From positions 1,159,183 through 1,223,182 of the forward strand of contig NZ_JACHHZ010000002.1 in assembly GCF_014202975.1 (NCBI RefSeq): 64,000 nucleotides of DNA, written 5' to 3'. The DNA comes from Povalibacter uvarum. Lineage in GTDB: Bacteria; Pseudomonadota; Gammaproteobacteria; Steroidobacterales; Steroidobacteraceae. Made by a program: the position numbers and the translations under genes. Under the pieces are notes generated by a model. The model was not told the origin of the DNA and ran no database searches. It worked only from the letters and a program-made list of their open reading frames with translations. Below are positions 25,642 through 35,114 of this stretch, one piece after another (the first letter of the stretch is position 1; each line of letters starts with the position of its first letter).

Positions 25642-27024
25642 TCACGTTCGGGTTCGCAGGTGAAATGACTTCGGTCGCGTGAGATGTTCGTAGCCGACGA
25701 CGGACAGCGTGCAGCCACGGCCCGAATCCTTCACGCCCACCCATGCGAGCGCGGGATCGAGATAGTCGCAACGATTCATGAAGAATGTACCCGTCTCGAT
25801 GCGATCTGCGATCGACAGCGCAGCGTCCGTGTCGGCGGTCCAGATCGCGGCGGTAAGCCCGAACACAGTGTCATTCATCAGCGCGACGGCTTCTTCGTCC
25901 GACCTCACCCGCATGATCCCCGCGACGGGCCCGAAGATTTCCTCGCGCATCACCGGCATCGAGTGATCGACGTCGAGCAGAACTTGCGGCGCGATATACG
26001 CGGTGCCGGGAGCGCTTGCAGGGAACTCGGATTCTTCGAGGATCGGCGTGGCTCCCGCTGATACGGAAGCAGCGATCTGCTTGCGGATCGCGTCGGCTGC
26101 GGCGGGCCGCACAACCGGGCCGAGCGTCGTCTCCTGCTGCAACGGATTGCCGACGACGTACTTGCGGGTGAGGTCGATGTAGCCTTCGACGAAAGTGTCA
26201 TACACATGATCGTGGACGTAGATTCGCTGCAATCCGCAGCACGACTGACCGCTGTTGAAGTAGGCGCCGTCGACGACGTTTTCGATTGCGTGCGCGACGT
26301 CGGCATCGTGACGTACGTAGACGGGATCGCAGCCGCCCAGTTCGAGTCCGGTGCCGATGAAACGTTCGGATGCGGCGCGCTGTACGGCATGTCCGCCGGC
26401 AACGGAGCCGGTGAACGCTACGAAATCCACGCGTGCATCGCCGATCGTTCGCTCCGTGTCCGCGTGACTCATGTGTACGGCCTGGAAAACACCTTCCGGC
26501 ACACCGGCTTCCCGCAGGCATTGTTCGAATCGCTCGGCGCACAGCGGTGTCTGAGCCGAGTGCTTGAGGATCACGGTATTGCCCGCCATCAGCGCCGGAA
26601 CGATGCTGTTCACTGCAATGAGATACGGGTAATTCCAGGCGGCGATGGTGAAGACGACGCCGAGCGGCTCACGTCGCAGGAAGCGTCTGAAGTTTTCCTT
26701 CGGCCCCGCGTCGATATCGGCAAGCGCGGTGGGCGCGATCGCAATCATGTGTCGCGCCCGCTCGAGCGTGCCGCGCACTTCGTTCGGCGAATACCGGATC
26801 GGCCGGCCCATCTGCCACGTCAGTTCGAGCGCGATCTCGTCCCGCTTGGCTTCGAAGAGGTCACAGAAGCGGCTGAGCAGCACAGCGCGCGCCGCGATCG
26901 GCGTCGATCGCCATTCACGCTGCGCCCTCTTCGCGAGCGCGAGTGCAGCGTCTATTTGTTGCGGCGTCGCGAGCGGGCGTTCGGCGTAGACGCTGTTGTC
27001 GATGGGGGAAAGGGTGACGAGCAT
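25642..27024 (-). CDS. NAD(P)-dependent aldehyde dehydrogenase
   Basis: A 460-residue ALDH. Catalytic Glu228 is in LELGG and the nucleophile Cys262 in NSGQSC; the cofactor site TGSVAGGHAVQRAA is near residue 205. It resembles PuuC/GabD-like enzymes acting on amino aldehydes. On the minus strand it follows the GS-like gene and precedes the Fe-alcohol dehydrogenase. Its ATG abuts the heptad repeat with a single base between, so there is no Shine-Dalgarno: the sequence before the start is CCGCCAACCGCT. Translation may therefore depend on the repeat or be coupled. Confidence 0.9.
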   Translation of the reverse strand: MLVTLSPIDNSVYAERPLATPQQIDAALALAKRAQREWRSTPIAARAVLLSRFCDLFEAKRDEIALELTWQMGRPIRYSPNEVRGTLERARHMIAIAPTALADIDAGPKENFRRFLRREPLGVVFTIAAWNYPYLIAVNSIVPALMAGNTVILKHSAQTPLCAERFEQCLREAGVPEGVFQAVHMSHADTERTIGDARVDFVAFTGSVAGGHAVQRAASERFIGTGLELGGCDPVYVRHDADVAHAIENVVDGAYFNSGQSCCGLQRIYVHDHVYDTFVEGYIDLTRKYVVGNPLQQETTLGPVVRPAAADAIRKQIAASVSAGATPILEESEFPASAPGTAYIAPQVLLDVDHSMPVMREEIFGPVAGIMRVRSDEEAVALMNDTVFGLTAAIWTADTDAALSIADRIETGTFFMNRCDYLDPALAWVGVKDSGRGCTLSVVGYEHLTRPKSFHLRTRT

Positions 27025-27025
27025 A

Positions 27026-27178
27026 GCGGTTGGCGGTTAGCGGTTGGCGGTTGGTTCAGAGGCGCGCTGCGCGCCATAGGATCGGAGGGGTCGGCGGTTC
27101 GCGAGGGGAGCTCTCGGTCTCAACCGGAGCTACCACGCCTCCGATCTTGCCAACCGCCAACCGCCAACCGCTAACCGC
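27026..27178. repeat. Heptad inverted repeat, site 6 (GCGGTTG type)
   Basis: Left arm 27026-27053 is GCGGTTG, GCGGTTA, GCGGTTG, GCGGTTG and stands one base from the ALDH start codon. Right arm 27151-27178 is CAACCGC three times and TAACCGC once, 10 bases from the stop of the GS-like gene. The two arms pair over about 28 bp. On the minus strand the order is GS stop, repeat, spacer (about 97 bp), repeat, ALDH start. Confidence 0.88.
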
Positions 27179-27188
27179 TTCCCTCCTA

Positions 27189-28559
27189 CTAGATAATCTC
27201 AAAGTAGCGCGCCAGTTCCCAATCCGTAATGTGCTTGCGGAACTCCCGTTCCTCCCACTCGCGCGTTGCAGCGAAATGATCGACGAAGGCATCGCCGAAC
27301 CATTCGCGGGCCATTTTCGACTTCTTCAGTCTCTGCGCGGCATCCCACAGCGTCCGCGGCAGGGCCAGGCGCTCGGGGAATTTCCGGTCGTAGGCGTTGC
27401 CCTCGATCAGCGGTTCCGGCTCGACACGGTTCTCGATGCCCCACAGACCTGACGCGAGTGCCGCGGAAAGAATGATGTAGGGATTGGAGTCGGCAGCGGC
27501 GACGCGATACTCGACACGTTGCGATTTGGGGCTGCCCGGAATGATGCGCAGCGCGCATGTGCGGTTCTCGACACCCACCGTCGAATCCGTGGGTGCCCAG
27601 AAGCCCGGGATCAATCGTGTGTACGAATTGATCGTCGGTGCGACCATCGCCAGGAGCTCTGGCATCAGCTTCTGCAAGCCGCCGACAAAGTGCCGCATCG
27701 TTTCGCTCATCGAGTGAGGCTGTGCGGGATCGTGGAAGACCGGCTTGCCATCCGGGCCCTTGAGCGACAGATGAATGTGTCCGCTCTGGCCCGGCCAGTC
27801 GCGCGACCACTTGGCCATGAACGTTGCCATCATGTTGTTGCGTTGCGCGAGGATCTTGATGAAGGTCTTGAACAACGCGGCCTTGTCGGCCGCCAGCAGC
27901 GCTTTGTCGAAGGTGATGGCCGCCTCGATCACGCCCGGCCCGGTCTCCTCGTGCAGGCCTTCGAGACCGAAGTCCATGGCCTCGCATGTCGCGAGCAGCT
28001 CACGATAGAAATCCGACTCGACGGTGTTGCGGATGACCGAGTACCCGAACCAGCCAGGCGCCATCGGCTTGAGATTGCGATAGTGCTTCTCGCGCGCCGA
28101 TTCCGGTGTCTCGTCGAAGAAGAACACTTCGTACTCGAACCCGGTGTAAGCCTCATAGCCTTTCGATTTCGCTCGATCCAGGACACGCCGCAGCAGCCCT
28201 CGCGGGCAGATCTGGTCGGCCGGTGCAGCGAACTCGCTCAGGAAGAACAGCCCGTTGTTCTCGAACGGCAGCACGCGACAGGACTCCGGAATGAGGCGCA
28301 CCGGGGCGTCGGGATATCCGGTGTGCCAGCCCGTGAACTTCACGTTGTCGTAGAGCTGATCCTGGCAATCCCAGCCGAGCACGACATCGCAGAAGCCGTA
28401 GCCGCTTTCGAGCGCGGAAAGGAACTTCGCGCGCGATATGTACTTGCCGCGCAAGATTCCGTCGATATCGAACACGCCGACTTTGACGTGCGTGGCATCG
28501 AGCTGCTCGACGATCGCTTTGGCGTCGGCAACGGTTTTGACTTGTCTGGGTTCGAGCAT
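27189..28559 (-). CDS. Glutamine synthetase-like gamma-glutamyl ligase
   Basis: A 456-residue member of the GS-III/PuuA-like branch of the glutamine synthetase family, which joins glutamate to an amine with ATP instead of making glutamine. The beta-grasp N-domain starts VKVGVFDIDGILRGKYI, and the catalytic domain has EYEVFFFDETPES, GHIHLSLKG, WAPTDSTVGVENRTCALRI and RVEYRVAAADSNPYI. The Tyr adenylylation loop of GlnA is absent. It lies between an APC permease and ALDH/Fe-ADH genes, so it probably activates an imported amine or amino alcohol. Close relatives act in putrescine (PuuA), isopropylamine (IpuC) or ethanolamide pathways. The true substrate is not shown by the sequence. Confidence 0.86.
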   Translation of the reverse strand: MLEPRQVKTVADAKAIVEQLDATHVKVGVFDIDGILRGKYISRAKFLSALESGYGFCDVVLGWDCQDQLYDNVKFTGWHTGYPDAPVRLIPESCRVLPFENNGLFFLSEFAAPADQICPRGLLRRVLDRAKSKGYEAYTGFEYEVFFFDETPESAREKHYRNLKPMAPGWFGYSVIRNTVESDFYRELLATCEAMDFGLEGLHEETGPGVIEAAITFDKALLAADKAALFKTFIKILAQRNNMMATFMAKWSRDWPGQSGHIHLSLKGPDGKPVFHDPAQPHSMSETMRHFVGGLQKLMPELLAMVAPTINSYTRLIPGFWAPTDSTVGVENRTCALRIIPGSPKSQRVEYRVAAADSNPYIILSAALASGLWGIENRVEPEPLIEGNAYDRKFPERLALPRTLWDAAQRLKKSKMAREWFGDAFVDHFAATREWEEREFRKHITDWELARYFEII

Positions 28560-28570
28560 AGGGACCTGAA

Positions 28571-28598
28571 GCGGTTAGCGGTTGGCGGTTAGCGGTTG
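28571..28598. repeat. Heptad repeat, site 7, single arm
   Basis: GCGGTTA, GCGGTTG, GCGGTTA and GCGGTTG in tandem start 12 bases upstream of the GS-like start codon. No partner arm was found; a dRS3-like pair follows directly, as at site 3. Confidence 0.82.
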
Positions 28599-28601
28599 GT
28601 C

Positions 28602-28671
28602 AGTCATCCCCGCGAAAGCGGGGATCCATGCCTTTTGTGCGGATGGATTCCCGCGTGCGCGGGAATGACAA
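28602..28671. repeat. dRS3-like palindrome pair, locus 3
   Basis: GTCATCCCCGCG...CGCGGGGATCCAT and GGATGGATTCCCGCG...CGCGGGAATGAC face each other in the gap between the permease and GS-like genes. Confidence 0.8.
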
Positions 28672-28677
28672 CTGTGC

Positions 28678-30243
28678 CTACACCTTCGTCGTCCCATAGC
28701 CTTCCTTCTCGGGATGGCCATGCTGTCCGCCGGTGATGGCGAACTCTTCCTCGGGCGAGAGCACGAGCTTGTGTCGTCCGATCAGCGCGAAGTAGATGAT
28801 GCCGGCGACATACCACGCGAGTGCCGCATAGACGCCTTCTCGGTACAGGGGATCCTGCAGCTGGTAGTACAGAGTGACGAGCGCGATGAGTACTGTCAGC
28901 GATGCACCCGGAACGCCGAGCGGGCTGCGATAGGGGCGTTCGATGTTCGGGAATTTCTTGCGCAGGAGAATGAACGAGACGCCCTGGAAGGCGTACGAGA
29001 TCATCGCGCCGAACACCGCCATGTTGAGCAGCGTTGCACCGATCTTCGCGCCGCCTTTCTCGGCGCCGAGCGCGAACCACACAGCAAGGATCACAGCGAG
29101 CCCGATGCCGGCGCCTGTGAACAATGCGATGTGCGGCGTCTTGCGAACGCCATGCGTGAGCGACATCGCCGCGGGGTAGTAGCCGGCGCGCGACAGTGAG
29201 TAGATCTGTCTGCCGAACGCGAAGATGATCGTGTGGAAGCTGGCGATCAAGCCGATGATGGCAAGCAGCGCGAGCGTGAGTGCGATGTCGTCGCCGTAGA
29301 TGACGCGGAATCCATCCAGCAGCGGCTCGGCGGACGTCGCCAGCGAGAACGAACCGTGCATGCGGCCTTCTTCGAGTCCGCCGATCGATGCGTTGAGGAA
29401 CATGATCATCAGCGCGGAGAAGATGAGCGTGAAGAGACCGAAGATCAGGCCCTTCGGCATGTCCTTCTTCGGATCGACGGATTCTTCCGCGGCAAGCGGC
29501 AGCTCTTCGATCGCGAGGAACAGCCAGACCGCGAAGGGCAGGGCCGCCAGCACGCCCATCCATCCCTTGGGCAGGAATTCACCGTTGCCCTCAGGCAGCT
29601 CGACGAGCGCGCCGTCCGGGCCGACGGCGATGTTCAACGCCCAGCGTGAGAAGTCCGCGTAGGGAATCGCGCTGACCCAGAACACCGCGAGTACAGCGAG
29701 CGCGAGCAACGTCACGACGACCGACACTTTGAACGAGAGCGATACGCCCCAGTAGTTCAGTGCGACGAACAGCACGTAGCAGCCGATCCACCACAATGGC
29801 TGGAAGTTCTTCGCGGTCTCGAAGCCGATGGCTTCGAGAATGCCGGTGACGTAGGACCCGATGAAGAACACGATGACCGCGGGCGTCATGATGTATTCGA
29901 TACTTTCCGCCAGCCCGGTGATGAAGCCTCCCCAGGGACCCATCGCACTGCGCGCGAACGAATAGGCACCGCCCGTGTGCGGCAGCGCGGGCGACATCTC
30001 GGCGAGACTGAAGATCAGGCCGAGGTACATGACGGCGATGATGATCGCCGCGATGAAGAGGCCGCCCCAGCCGCCGGCGCCGATGCCGAAGTTCCAGCCC
30101 GAGAAGTGACCCGAGATGACGGCGCCCACACCGAGCGCCCAGAGGGACCAGACGCGCGCGTGTCGTTTCAGTCCGCGCTTTTCGAAATATTCCTTGCCGG
30201 CATTCTGATAAGTCACACTGCCGACGGTCTTCGTGTCAGTCAT
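28678..30243 (-). CDS. APC family permease, ethanolamine-permease-like
   Basis: A 521-residue membrane transporter with about 12 hydrophobic helices. The N-terminus carries a short hydrophilic arm (YQNAGKEYFEKRGLKRHARVWSLWALG), and the first helices read GVGAVISGHFSGWNFG and FSLAEMSPALPHTGGAYSFARSA, which resemble the ethanolamine permease group of the APC superfamily. It precedes the GS-like, ALDH and Fe-ADH genes on the same strand (118 bp gap holding a heptad block and a dRS3 pair). It probably imports the amine on which the cluster acts. Substrate assignment is inferred from similarity and context. Confidence 0.84.
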   Translation of the reverse strand: MTDTKTVGSVTYQNAGKEYFEKRGLKRHARVWSLWALGVGAVISGHFSGWNFGIGAGGWGGLFIAAIIIAVMYLGLIFSLAEMSPALPHTGGAYSFARSAMGPWGGFITGLAESIEYIMTPAVIVFFIGSYVTGILEAIGFETAKNFQPLWWIGCYVLFVALNYWGVSLSFKVSVVVTLLALAVLAVFWVSAIPYADFSRWALNIAVGPDGALVELPEGNGEFLPKGWMGVLAALPFAVWLFLAIEELPLAAEESVDPKKDMPKGLIFGLFTLIFSALMIMFLNASIGGLEEGRMHGSFSLATSAEPLLDGFRVIYGDDIALTLALLAIIGLIASFHTIIFAFGRQIYSLSRAGYYPAAMSLTHGVRKTPHIALFTGAGIGLAVILAVWFALGAEKGGAKIGATLLNMAVFGAMISYAFQGVSFILLRKKFPNIERPYRSPLGVPGASLTVLIALVTLYYQLQDPLYREGVYAALAWYVAGIIYFALIGRHKLVLSPEEEFAITGGQHGHPEKEGYGTTKV

Positions 30244-30499
30244 GCGATTCTCCCCGACGTTGTTGTAGTTGATGGCGCGACCGCGGACGAGTACGTGCGA
30301 TGGGCGGGCGGAGATGAAGCATCAGCGAGAACGCTGTGCGCGACTTTCCGCTGTTCGATCAGTCACGAATCACGATTCGTCGATCACTTCGCCTGCGCAA
30401 TATACGCCCATCGCCAGACGAACCTCACACGTTCGCGAGCGAGCCTGCGTGGACTAAGCAAGAGATGTGCCGGGACCCCGACGAAGGCCGGTGGCTCAG

Positions 30500-31972
30500 T
30501 CAGCGATGCGGGCGCCGGATCTTTGTGAACGGCAGCTTCGAAGGATCGGCCGTGTTCGGTCCCGGGGCTTCGACGACCAGGACCCGGCTTGCGATGGGGC
30601 CGAAGTCCGCGCGGAAATGCACCGAGCTCTTCAGCGCGAGCACCGAGAATTCCGCGGGTTCAGCACCGAGATGGCGGAACATTGCCTGGTCGGCCGCCTG
30701 CTGTTTGCGGCTCGCGACGACGATGAAGACGTCGCCGGTTCGAAGCAGCGCCATGGGTCCCAGCTCCATCCGGGACCCGAGATAGAACGGGCCGGTCGCG
30801 ACGAATCGACCGTCACCGAGCGCGGCCACGGTGAACCGGTCGCGAATCGGCGTTTCGCCGGCAACACCCCCGCTGTCGCCGAAGAATGCACCGACTTCAA
30901 GCTCGATCGTGGCGCCGATGCCCGCTTCGTGCGCGCGGCCCGCAGCCTGCGGATCGCAGATCACACCGGCAAGCACGCGCGATACACGCCGTTCAATAAG
31001 TGCTTTCAGCAGGGACGTCGTGCTGGCTGTGCCGCCGCCGCCCGGGTTGTCCTGTGTGTCGGCGAGGATGAGCGGCCGGCCGCGAGGCGCGGGTGCACGT
31101 GAGACCTCGCGCAGAACGTCATCGATCGAGAATACTTCGAGTGCGAATTCGTGTTCGCATTGAATGACGCGCTCCGTGATTCGCTCGACTGCGTCAGCGA
31201 GACGCGCGGGCTCAGAGCCGTAACCGAAGATCGATGGGCCGCATTCGGCGACGTCGGCGGCCGGAAAACCGGGCGTGAAGTTCAGCGAGTAGGCTGACGG
31301 GTTTTCTTCGCGCGCGACTTCTTCAAAGATCGAGGCCAGCGGCTCGATCAGCGTGCACTGCGAAGTGAGGGGAATGAGGAACGGCGGCTGGCGCATCGAT
31401 CGCACAACAGCGTTCCCGCGAATCCGGGCTAGGCAACGCATCGCCCGCTCGCCGGTCGCAGCCATGTCGACATGCGGATAGGTACGATACGCGACGAGTG
31501 CGCTCGCCTGCTCCAGCATCTGCTCGGAGACGTTGGCGTGGAAGTCGAGACTCGCGATGACGGGCAGCTCTGGGCCGACGAGTGATCTGATCCGGCGCAG
31601 CAGCTCGCCATCACCGTCGTCGATGTGCTCCGCGACCATCGCGCCATGCAGGTCGAGATAGACCGCATCGAGATGACGTTGTGCGCGCAGATCGTCGATC
31701 AGCAACTGTGCGACGTGCTCGTAGGCTTCGCGCGTCACGCGCCCTGACGGAGTAGCAGAGCACCAGGTGAGCGGAACGATCGTGTGGCCGCCGGCATGTG
31801 CTTCGTCGATGAAGCCGGCTGCGGGGAGGTTGATGCCGCGAACCGCGTCGAGAAGCTCCGGCCCGCGCGTCAATCCCGGCCACGCATCGGGCGCAATGAA
31901 ATCGGCGAGTGTCGCCGGCTGCGGTGCGAACGTGTTCGTTTCGTGCTGGAAGCCGCCGACGGCGATGCGCAT
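30500..31972 (-). CDS. MlrC family (M81) zinc hydrolase
   Basis: A 490-residue M81 (MlrC) metallo-hydrolase. The start MRIAVGGFQHETNTFAP is the classic opening, with the first zinc His; others lie in AVYLDLHGAMVAEHIDDGDGE, SLDFHANVSEQML, and YPHVDMAATGERA. The C-terminal domain begins near ILADTQDNPGGGG. MlrC enzymes cleave peptide-like amides such as linearised microcystin. Two in-frame ATGs, 31972 and 31981, are both possible starts; the long open frame above them is discarded. Upstream of the permease cluster by 256 bp on the same strand, it might supply the amidase step of the pathway (speculative). Confidence 0.84.
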   Translation of the reverse strand: MRIAVGGFQHETNTFAPQPATLADFIAPDAWPGLTRGPELLDAVRGINLPAAGFIDEAHAGGHTIVPLTWCSATPSGRVTREAYEHVAQLLIDDLRAQRHLDAVYLDLHGAMVAEHIDDGDGELLRRIRSLVGPELPVIASLDFHANVSEQMLEQASALVAYRTYPHVDMAATGERAMRCLARIRGNAVVRSMRQPPFLIPLTSQCTLIEPLASIFEEVAREENPSAYSLNFTPGFPAADVAECGPSIFGYGSEPARLADAVERITERVIQCEHEFALEVFSIDDVLREVSRAPAPRGRPLILADTQDNPGGGGTASTTSLLKALIERRVSRVLAGVICDPQAAGRAHEAGIGATIELEVGAFFGDSGGVAGETPIRDRFTVAALGDGRFVATGPFYLGSRMELGPMALLRTGDVFIVVASRKQQAADQAMFRHLGAEPAEFSVLALKSSVHFRADFGPIASRVLVVEAPGPNTADPSKLPFTKIRRPHR

Positions 31973-32016
31973 GGCGGTCATGCCGCTGGAGCGATCGGAT
32001 GCCGTTCCATACGACC

Positions 32017-32047
32017 GGATGGACTCCCGCTTGCGCGGGAGTGACGG
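32017..32047. repeat. dRS3-like palindrome, locus 4 (single unit)
   Basis: ATGGACTCCCGC, TTG, CGCGGGAGTGACGG forms one hairpin unit about 45 bp upstream of the MlrC start, in the gap before the GGDEF gene. Confidence 0.7.
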
Positions 32048-32054
32048 AGCGCAC

Positions 32055-32924
32055 TCACAAGCCGCTTGCCTTCGCAGGCTGCGCGAGCCCGGTCTCGACC
32101 GGCGCGGAAGCAATCTGATTGCGGCCGAGGCACTTCGCCCGATAGAGCGCTTTGTCCGCAGCGCGCAGCAGTTCCTCCGCTGTGGCAATCATCGGCGGCG
32201 CGACCGTTGCAACACCGCCGCTGATCGTTACGCGGCCAGTCGAATGCGCCGCAGCGTACGGAATGGCCTGGCGCCAGATACGACGCCGCAATCGCTCGGC
32301 ATAGAGCGCCGCGCGACGCGCATCGACACCGGGCAGAACGACTGCGAACTCTTCGCCGCCGTAGCGCGCCACGAAGTCACCGCCGCGACGGAAGGTTTCG
32401 TTCAACGTCTGCGCTACCTGGCGCAGCACCTCGTCGCCATGAGCGTGACCGTAGGTATCGTTGAAGCGCTTGAACTCGTCGAGGTCGAGGAAGATCAGCG
32501 AAAGCGGCTGCTCATCGCGGCGCGTGCGGCGCAATTCGCGTTCGAGCGAGCGATCGAAGTGGCGGCGATTGGCAACGCCGGTGAGTGCATCGATCGTGAC
32601 CAGCCGGCGCAGCCGCTGGTTGGCGGTTTCGAGCGTGATGCGAAGCTGTGTCAGCTCTTCGTTACGAGCTTCGAGCGCCTGGGTTCGCTGCCGTACCCGT
32701 TCCTCGAGCTCGCGCTGCGCCGATTCGAGCTGGGCTTCGATGCGGCGCCGTTCGAGCAGCTCGGTTTCGAGCGCAGCGGTCCGGCGCGCGATCCGGGCGT
32801 TGGTCCGCCACAGATGCACGATGCCCACGATGGCAACGAGCGCGAGCGCCGTGACGGCGATCCAGCCGGATGCCATCGACGAGTCGGTCAGTGCTGCAAC
32901 CGCCGATCCCATTGCTGCATGCAA
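32055..32924 (-). CDS. Diguanylate cyclase (membrane-anchored GGDEF)
   Basis: A 289-residue protein with one N-terminal transmembrane helix (WIAVTALALVAIVGIVHLW), a coiled-coil stretch (about residues 45-105, many Glu/Arg heptads such as ETELLERRRIEAQLESAQRELEERVRQR), and a GGDEF domain with the active-site variant GGEEF in RYGGEEFAVVL. An RxxD feedback (I-site) motif, RGGD, precedes it by five residues, so product inhibition is expected. It synthesises cyclic di-GMP. No sensor domain outside the membrane was seen; the short N-terminus faces the periplasm. The start has GAGG 8 bp before it. Confidence 0.9.
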   Translation of the reverse strand: MHAAMGSAVAALTDSSMASGWIAVTALALVAIVGIVHLWRTNARIARRTAALETELLERRRIEAQLESAQRELEERVRQRTQALEARNEELTQLRITLETANQRLRRLVTIDALTGVANRRHFDRSLERELRRTRRDEQPLSLIFLDLDEFKRFNDTYGHAHGDEVLRQVAQTLNETFRRGGDFVARYGGEEFAVVLPGVDARRAALYAERLRRRIWRQAIPYAAAHSTGRVTISGGVATVAPPMIATAEELLRAADKALYRAKCLGRNQIASAPVETGLAQPAKASGL

Positions 32925-33192
32925 CCTCGTTCACGCGGAAAGGATGCCGGACACCCGGATGCGATGGCGCAGCTGCCGAGGACGCGAGGCTCGTCTGTGT
33001 TTGGACGATTGGCGTCGCGCGTCTGAATGTAGGCAGTTGAACTTCGGGAAACCAGGATGAACGGGCACTATCAGACCACACTGGAGCGGGGGGTGGTATG
33101 GGTCGGAACGGCCCATTCATGGGGCGATCCGCAAGTCTTTTCTCAAACGTCGGCTTGACGCCCCTGATCCGCCTGAGGAAACTTCCCCGGCC

Positions 33193-33519
33193 ATGAATCG
33201 GTCCGCGCCTGCCTCCCCGTCCCATTTCGCGAGCTTCGCGGACTTCTATCCGTTTTATTTGTCGGAGCATCGGCATCCTGTATCGCGACGGCTACATTTT
33301 TTCGGTACGGCGATCGTGCTGACGGTCCCGTTCATCGCGTTCGCCGTCGGCAATCCGTGGGTGCTCTTCGCCATTCCGGTGGCGGGCTACGGATTTGCGT
33401 GGATCGGTCATTTCTTCTTCGAAGGAAACCGGCCGGCAACGTTCGCGCATCCGTTCTACAGCCTGGCCGCTGACTTCGTCCTGTTCCGCGACATCCTCGT
33501 GGGACGCATCCGCTTCTAG
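33193..33519 (+). CDS. DUF962 / Mpo1-like membrane protein
   Basis: A 108-residue membrane protein with two hydrophobic helices. Conserved family histidines are seen in SEHRHPVSRRLHFFGT and IGHFFFEGNRPATFAHPFYSLAADF. Mpo1-type proteins are Fe(II) dioxygenases that shorten 2-hydroxy fatty acids in yeast; bacterial members are common and mostly uncharacterised. It lies 11 bp before gshA on the same strand and is likely co-transcribed. Confidence 0.85.
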   Translation: MNRSAPASPSHFASFADFYPFYLSEHRHPVSRRLHFFGTAIVLTVPFIAFAVGNPWVLFAIPVAGYGFAWIGHFFFEGNRPATFAHPFYSLAADFVLFRDILVGRIRF

Positions 33520-33530
33520 ATCAACCCCTC

Positions 33531-35114
33531 ATGAGTGCCCCCGGCATCGATCGCGCCTTCGAGCGGCGCCTGGCTTCGCTCGTCAACACGCGCGAACGCG
33601 GCGTTCTTCAGGGCGGCTTGAAGGGAGTGGAAAAGGAATCGCTGCGCGTCCAGCCGGACGGCAAGCTCGCGCGCACGTCGCATCCGGCCTCGCTCGGTTC
33701 GGCGCTGACGCACGAAACCATCACGATGGATTATTCCGAGGCGCTGATCGAACTGGTCACGCCTGCGTTCCGCGAGTCGTGGGAGACGCTGCAGTTTCTC
33801 TGCGACCTGCATCAGTTCGTATATCGCCACATGGGCGATGAGCTGCTCTGGGCGACAAGCATGCCGTGCAACATCGCGGGGGACGACAGCATCCCGGTGG
33901 CTCGTTTCGGCACCTCCAACATCGGGAGGATGAAAGAGGTCTACCGGGTCGGCCTCGGTTATCGCTATGGCCGCATGATGCAGGCGATCTCGGGCGTGCA
34001 CTTCAACTATTCGTTCCCCGCGAAGCTCTGGCCGGTGCTGGCAGACGTGCTGCAGGAACGCGATGCGGGCAAGGATTTCGTCTCCGACCGTTACTTCTCG
34101 CTGCTGCGCAACTATCGCCGCTACGGCTGGCTGGTTCTCTATCTGTTCGGCAACTCGCCGGCGTTGTGCTCGTCGTTCGTGAAAGGTCGCGAGCATTCGT
34201 TGCAGCAGTTCAGTCCGGGCACGCTGTACGAGCCTTACGCGACGTCGCTGCGCATGTCGGACCTTGGTTATCGCAACAAGAGCCAGGCCGGCGTCCGCAT
34301 TTCAGTGAACAGCCTGAACGACTACATCCGCGATCTGAACGCCGCCGTCAGCACGCCGCATCCCGAATACGAAAGGATCGGCGTGAAGGTCGACGGCGAG
34401 TATCGCCAGCTCAACGCCAACCTGCTGCAGATCGAGAACGAGTACTACAGCTACATCCGGCCGAAGCGCGTCACGCGATCCGGTGAGCATCCGACACAGG
34501 CGTTGAAGCGCGGTGGTGTGGAGTACGTGGAGTTCCGGGCGCTGGATGTCAGCGCCTACGATCCTGTGGGCGTGAATCAGCACAAGCTGCGCTTCCTCGA
34601 GGCGTTCGCGGCGCTGTGCGTTCTCAAGGACAGCCCGCCGATCGATGCCGGCGAGGAGAGCACGTTCGACAGCAACCACGTGGTCGTGGCGCATCGCGGG
34701 CGCGACCCCGAACTGCAACTGAACCGTAACGGCCGGCCTGTAAATTTTGCAGCATGGGCGCTGGAACTCATCGACTCGATGCGCGGGATCTGCGAGTTGC
34801 TCGACGAGGGCAACGATCAGCGTCCGTACACCGCGGCGCTGGAGCTTCAGGAAGCGAAGGTGCGGGACGTCGCGCTGACGCCGTCGGCCAGGACGCTGCA
34901 GGAACTACGTTCGACGGGAGAATCGTTCGCGCAGATGGCTTTGCGCATGTCGAACCTGCACAAGAACTACTTCCTCGACCTGTATCCGCCGAACGAGCAG
35001 CGGCTCGCGGAGTTCGCGACGCAGGCGCAGGAGTCGCTGGAGCAGCAGGCGGCGATCGAACGCGCGGATACGATGACGTTCGACCAATATCTTTCGAAAT
35101 ATTTTCAGCGTTAG
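33531..35114 (+). CDS. gshA: Glutamate-cysteine ligase
   Basis: A 527-residue type 1 (E. coli) glutamate-cysteine ligase, the first enzyme of glutathione synthesis. Supporting motifs are LKGVEKESLRVQPDGKLA and SLGSALTHETITMDYSEALIELVTP at the N-terminus, SGVHFNYSFP, DLGYRNKSQAGVRISVNSL and YVEFRALDVSAYDPVGV. Length fits E. coli GshA (518). It follows the DUF962 gene by 11 bp. gshB is not in the window. Confidence 0.93.
   Translation: MSAPGIDRAFERRLASLVNTRERGVLQGGLKGVEKESLRVQPDGKLARTSHPASLGSALTHETITMDYSEALIELVTPAFRESWETLQFLCDLHQFVYRHMGDELLWATSMPCNIAGDDSIPVARFGTSNIGRMKEVYRVGLGYRYGRMMQAISGVHFNYSFPAKLWPVLADVLQERDAGKDFVSDRYFSLLRNYRRYGWLVLYLFGNSPALCSSFVKGREHSLQQFSPGTLYEPYATSLRMSDLGYRNKSQAGVRISVNSLNDYIRDLNAAVSTPHPEYERIGVKVDGEYRQLNANLLQIENEYYSYIRPKRVTRSGEHPTQALKRGGVEYVEFRALDVSAYDPVGVNQHKLRFLEAFAALCVLKDSPPIDAGEESTFDSNHVVVAHRGRDPELQLNRNGRPVNFAAWALELIDSMRGICELLDEGNDQRPYTAALELQEAKVRDVALTPSARTLQELRSTGESFAQMALRMSNLHKNYFLDLYPPNEQRLAEFATQAQESLEQQAAIERADTMTFDQYLSKYFQR

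Noticed and set aside
31973..32188. N-terminal extension of the MlrC gene upstream of 31972
   Set aside because: MRIAVGGFQHETNTF is the normal family start; the upstream part is a Ser/Arg-rich translation of intergenic repeat sequence.
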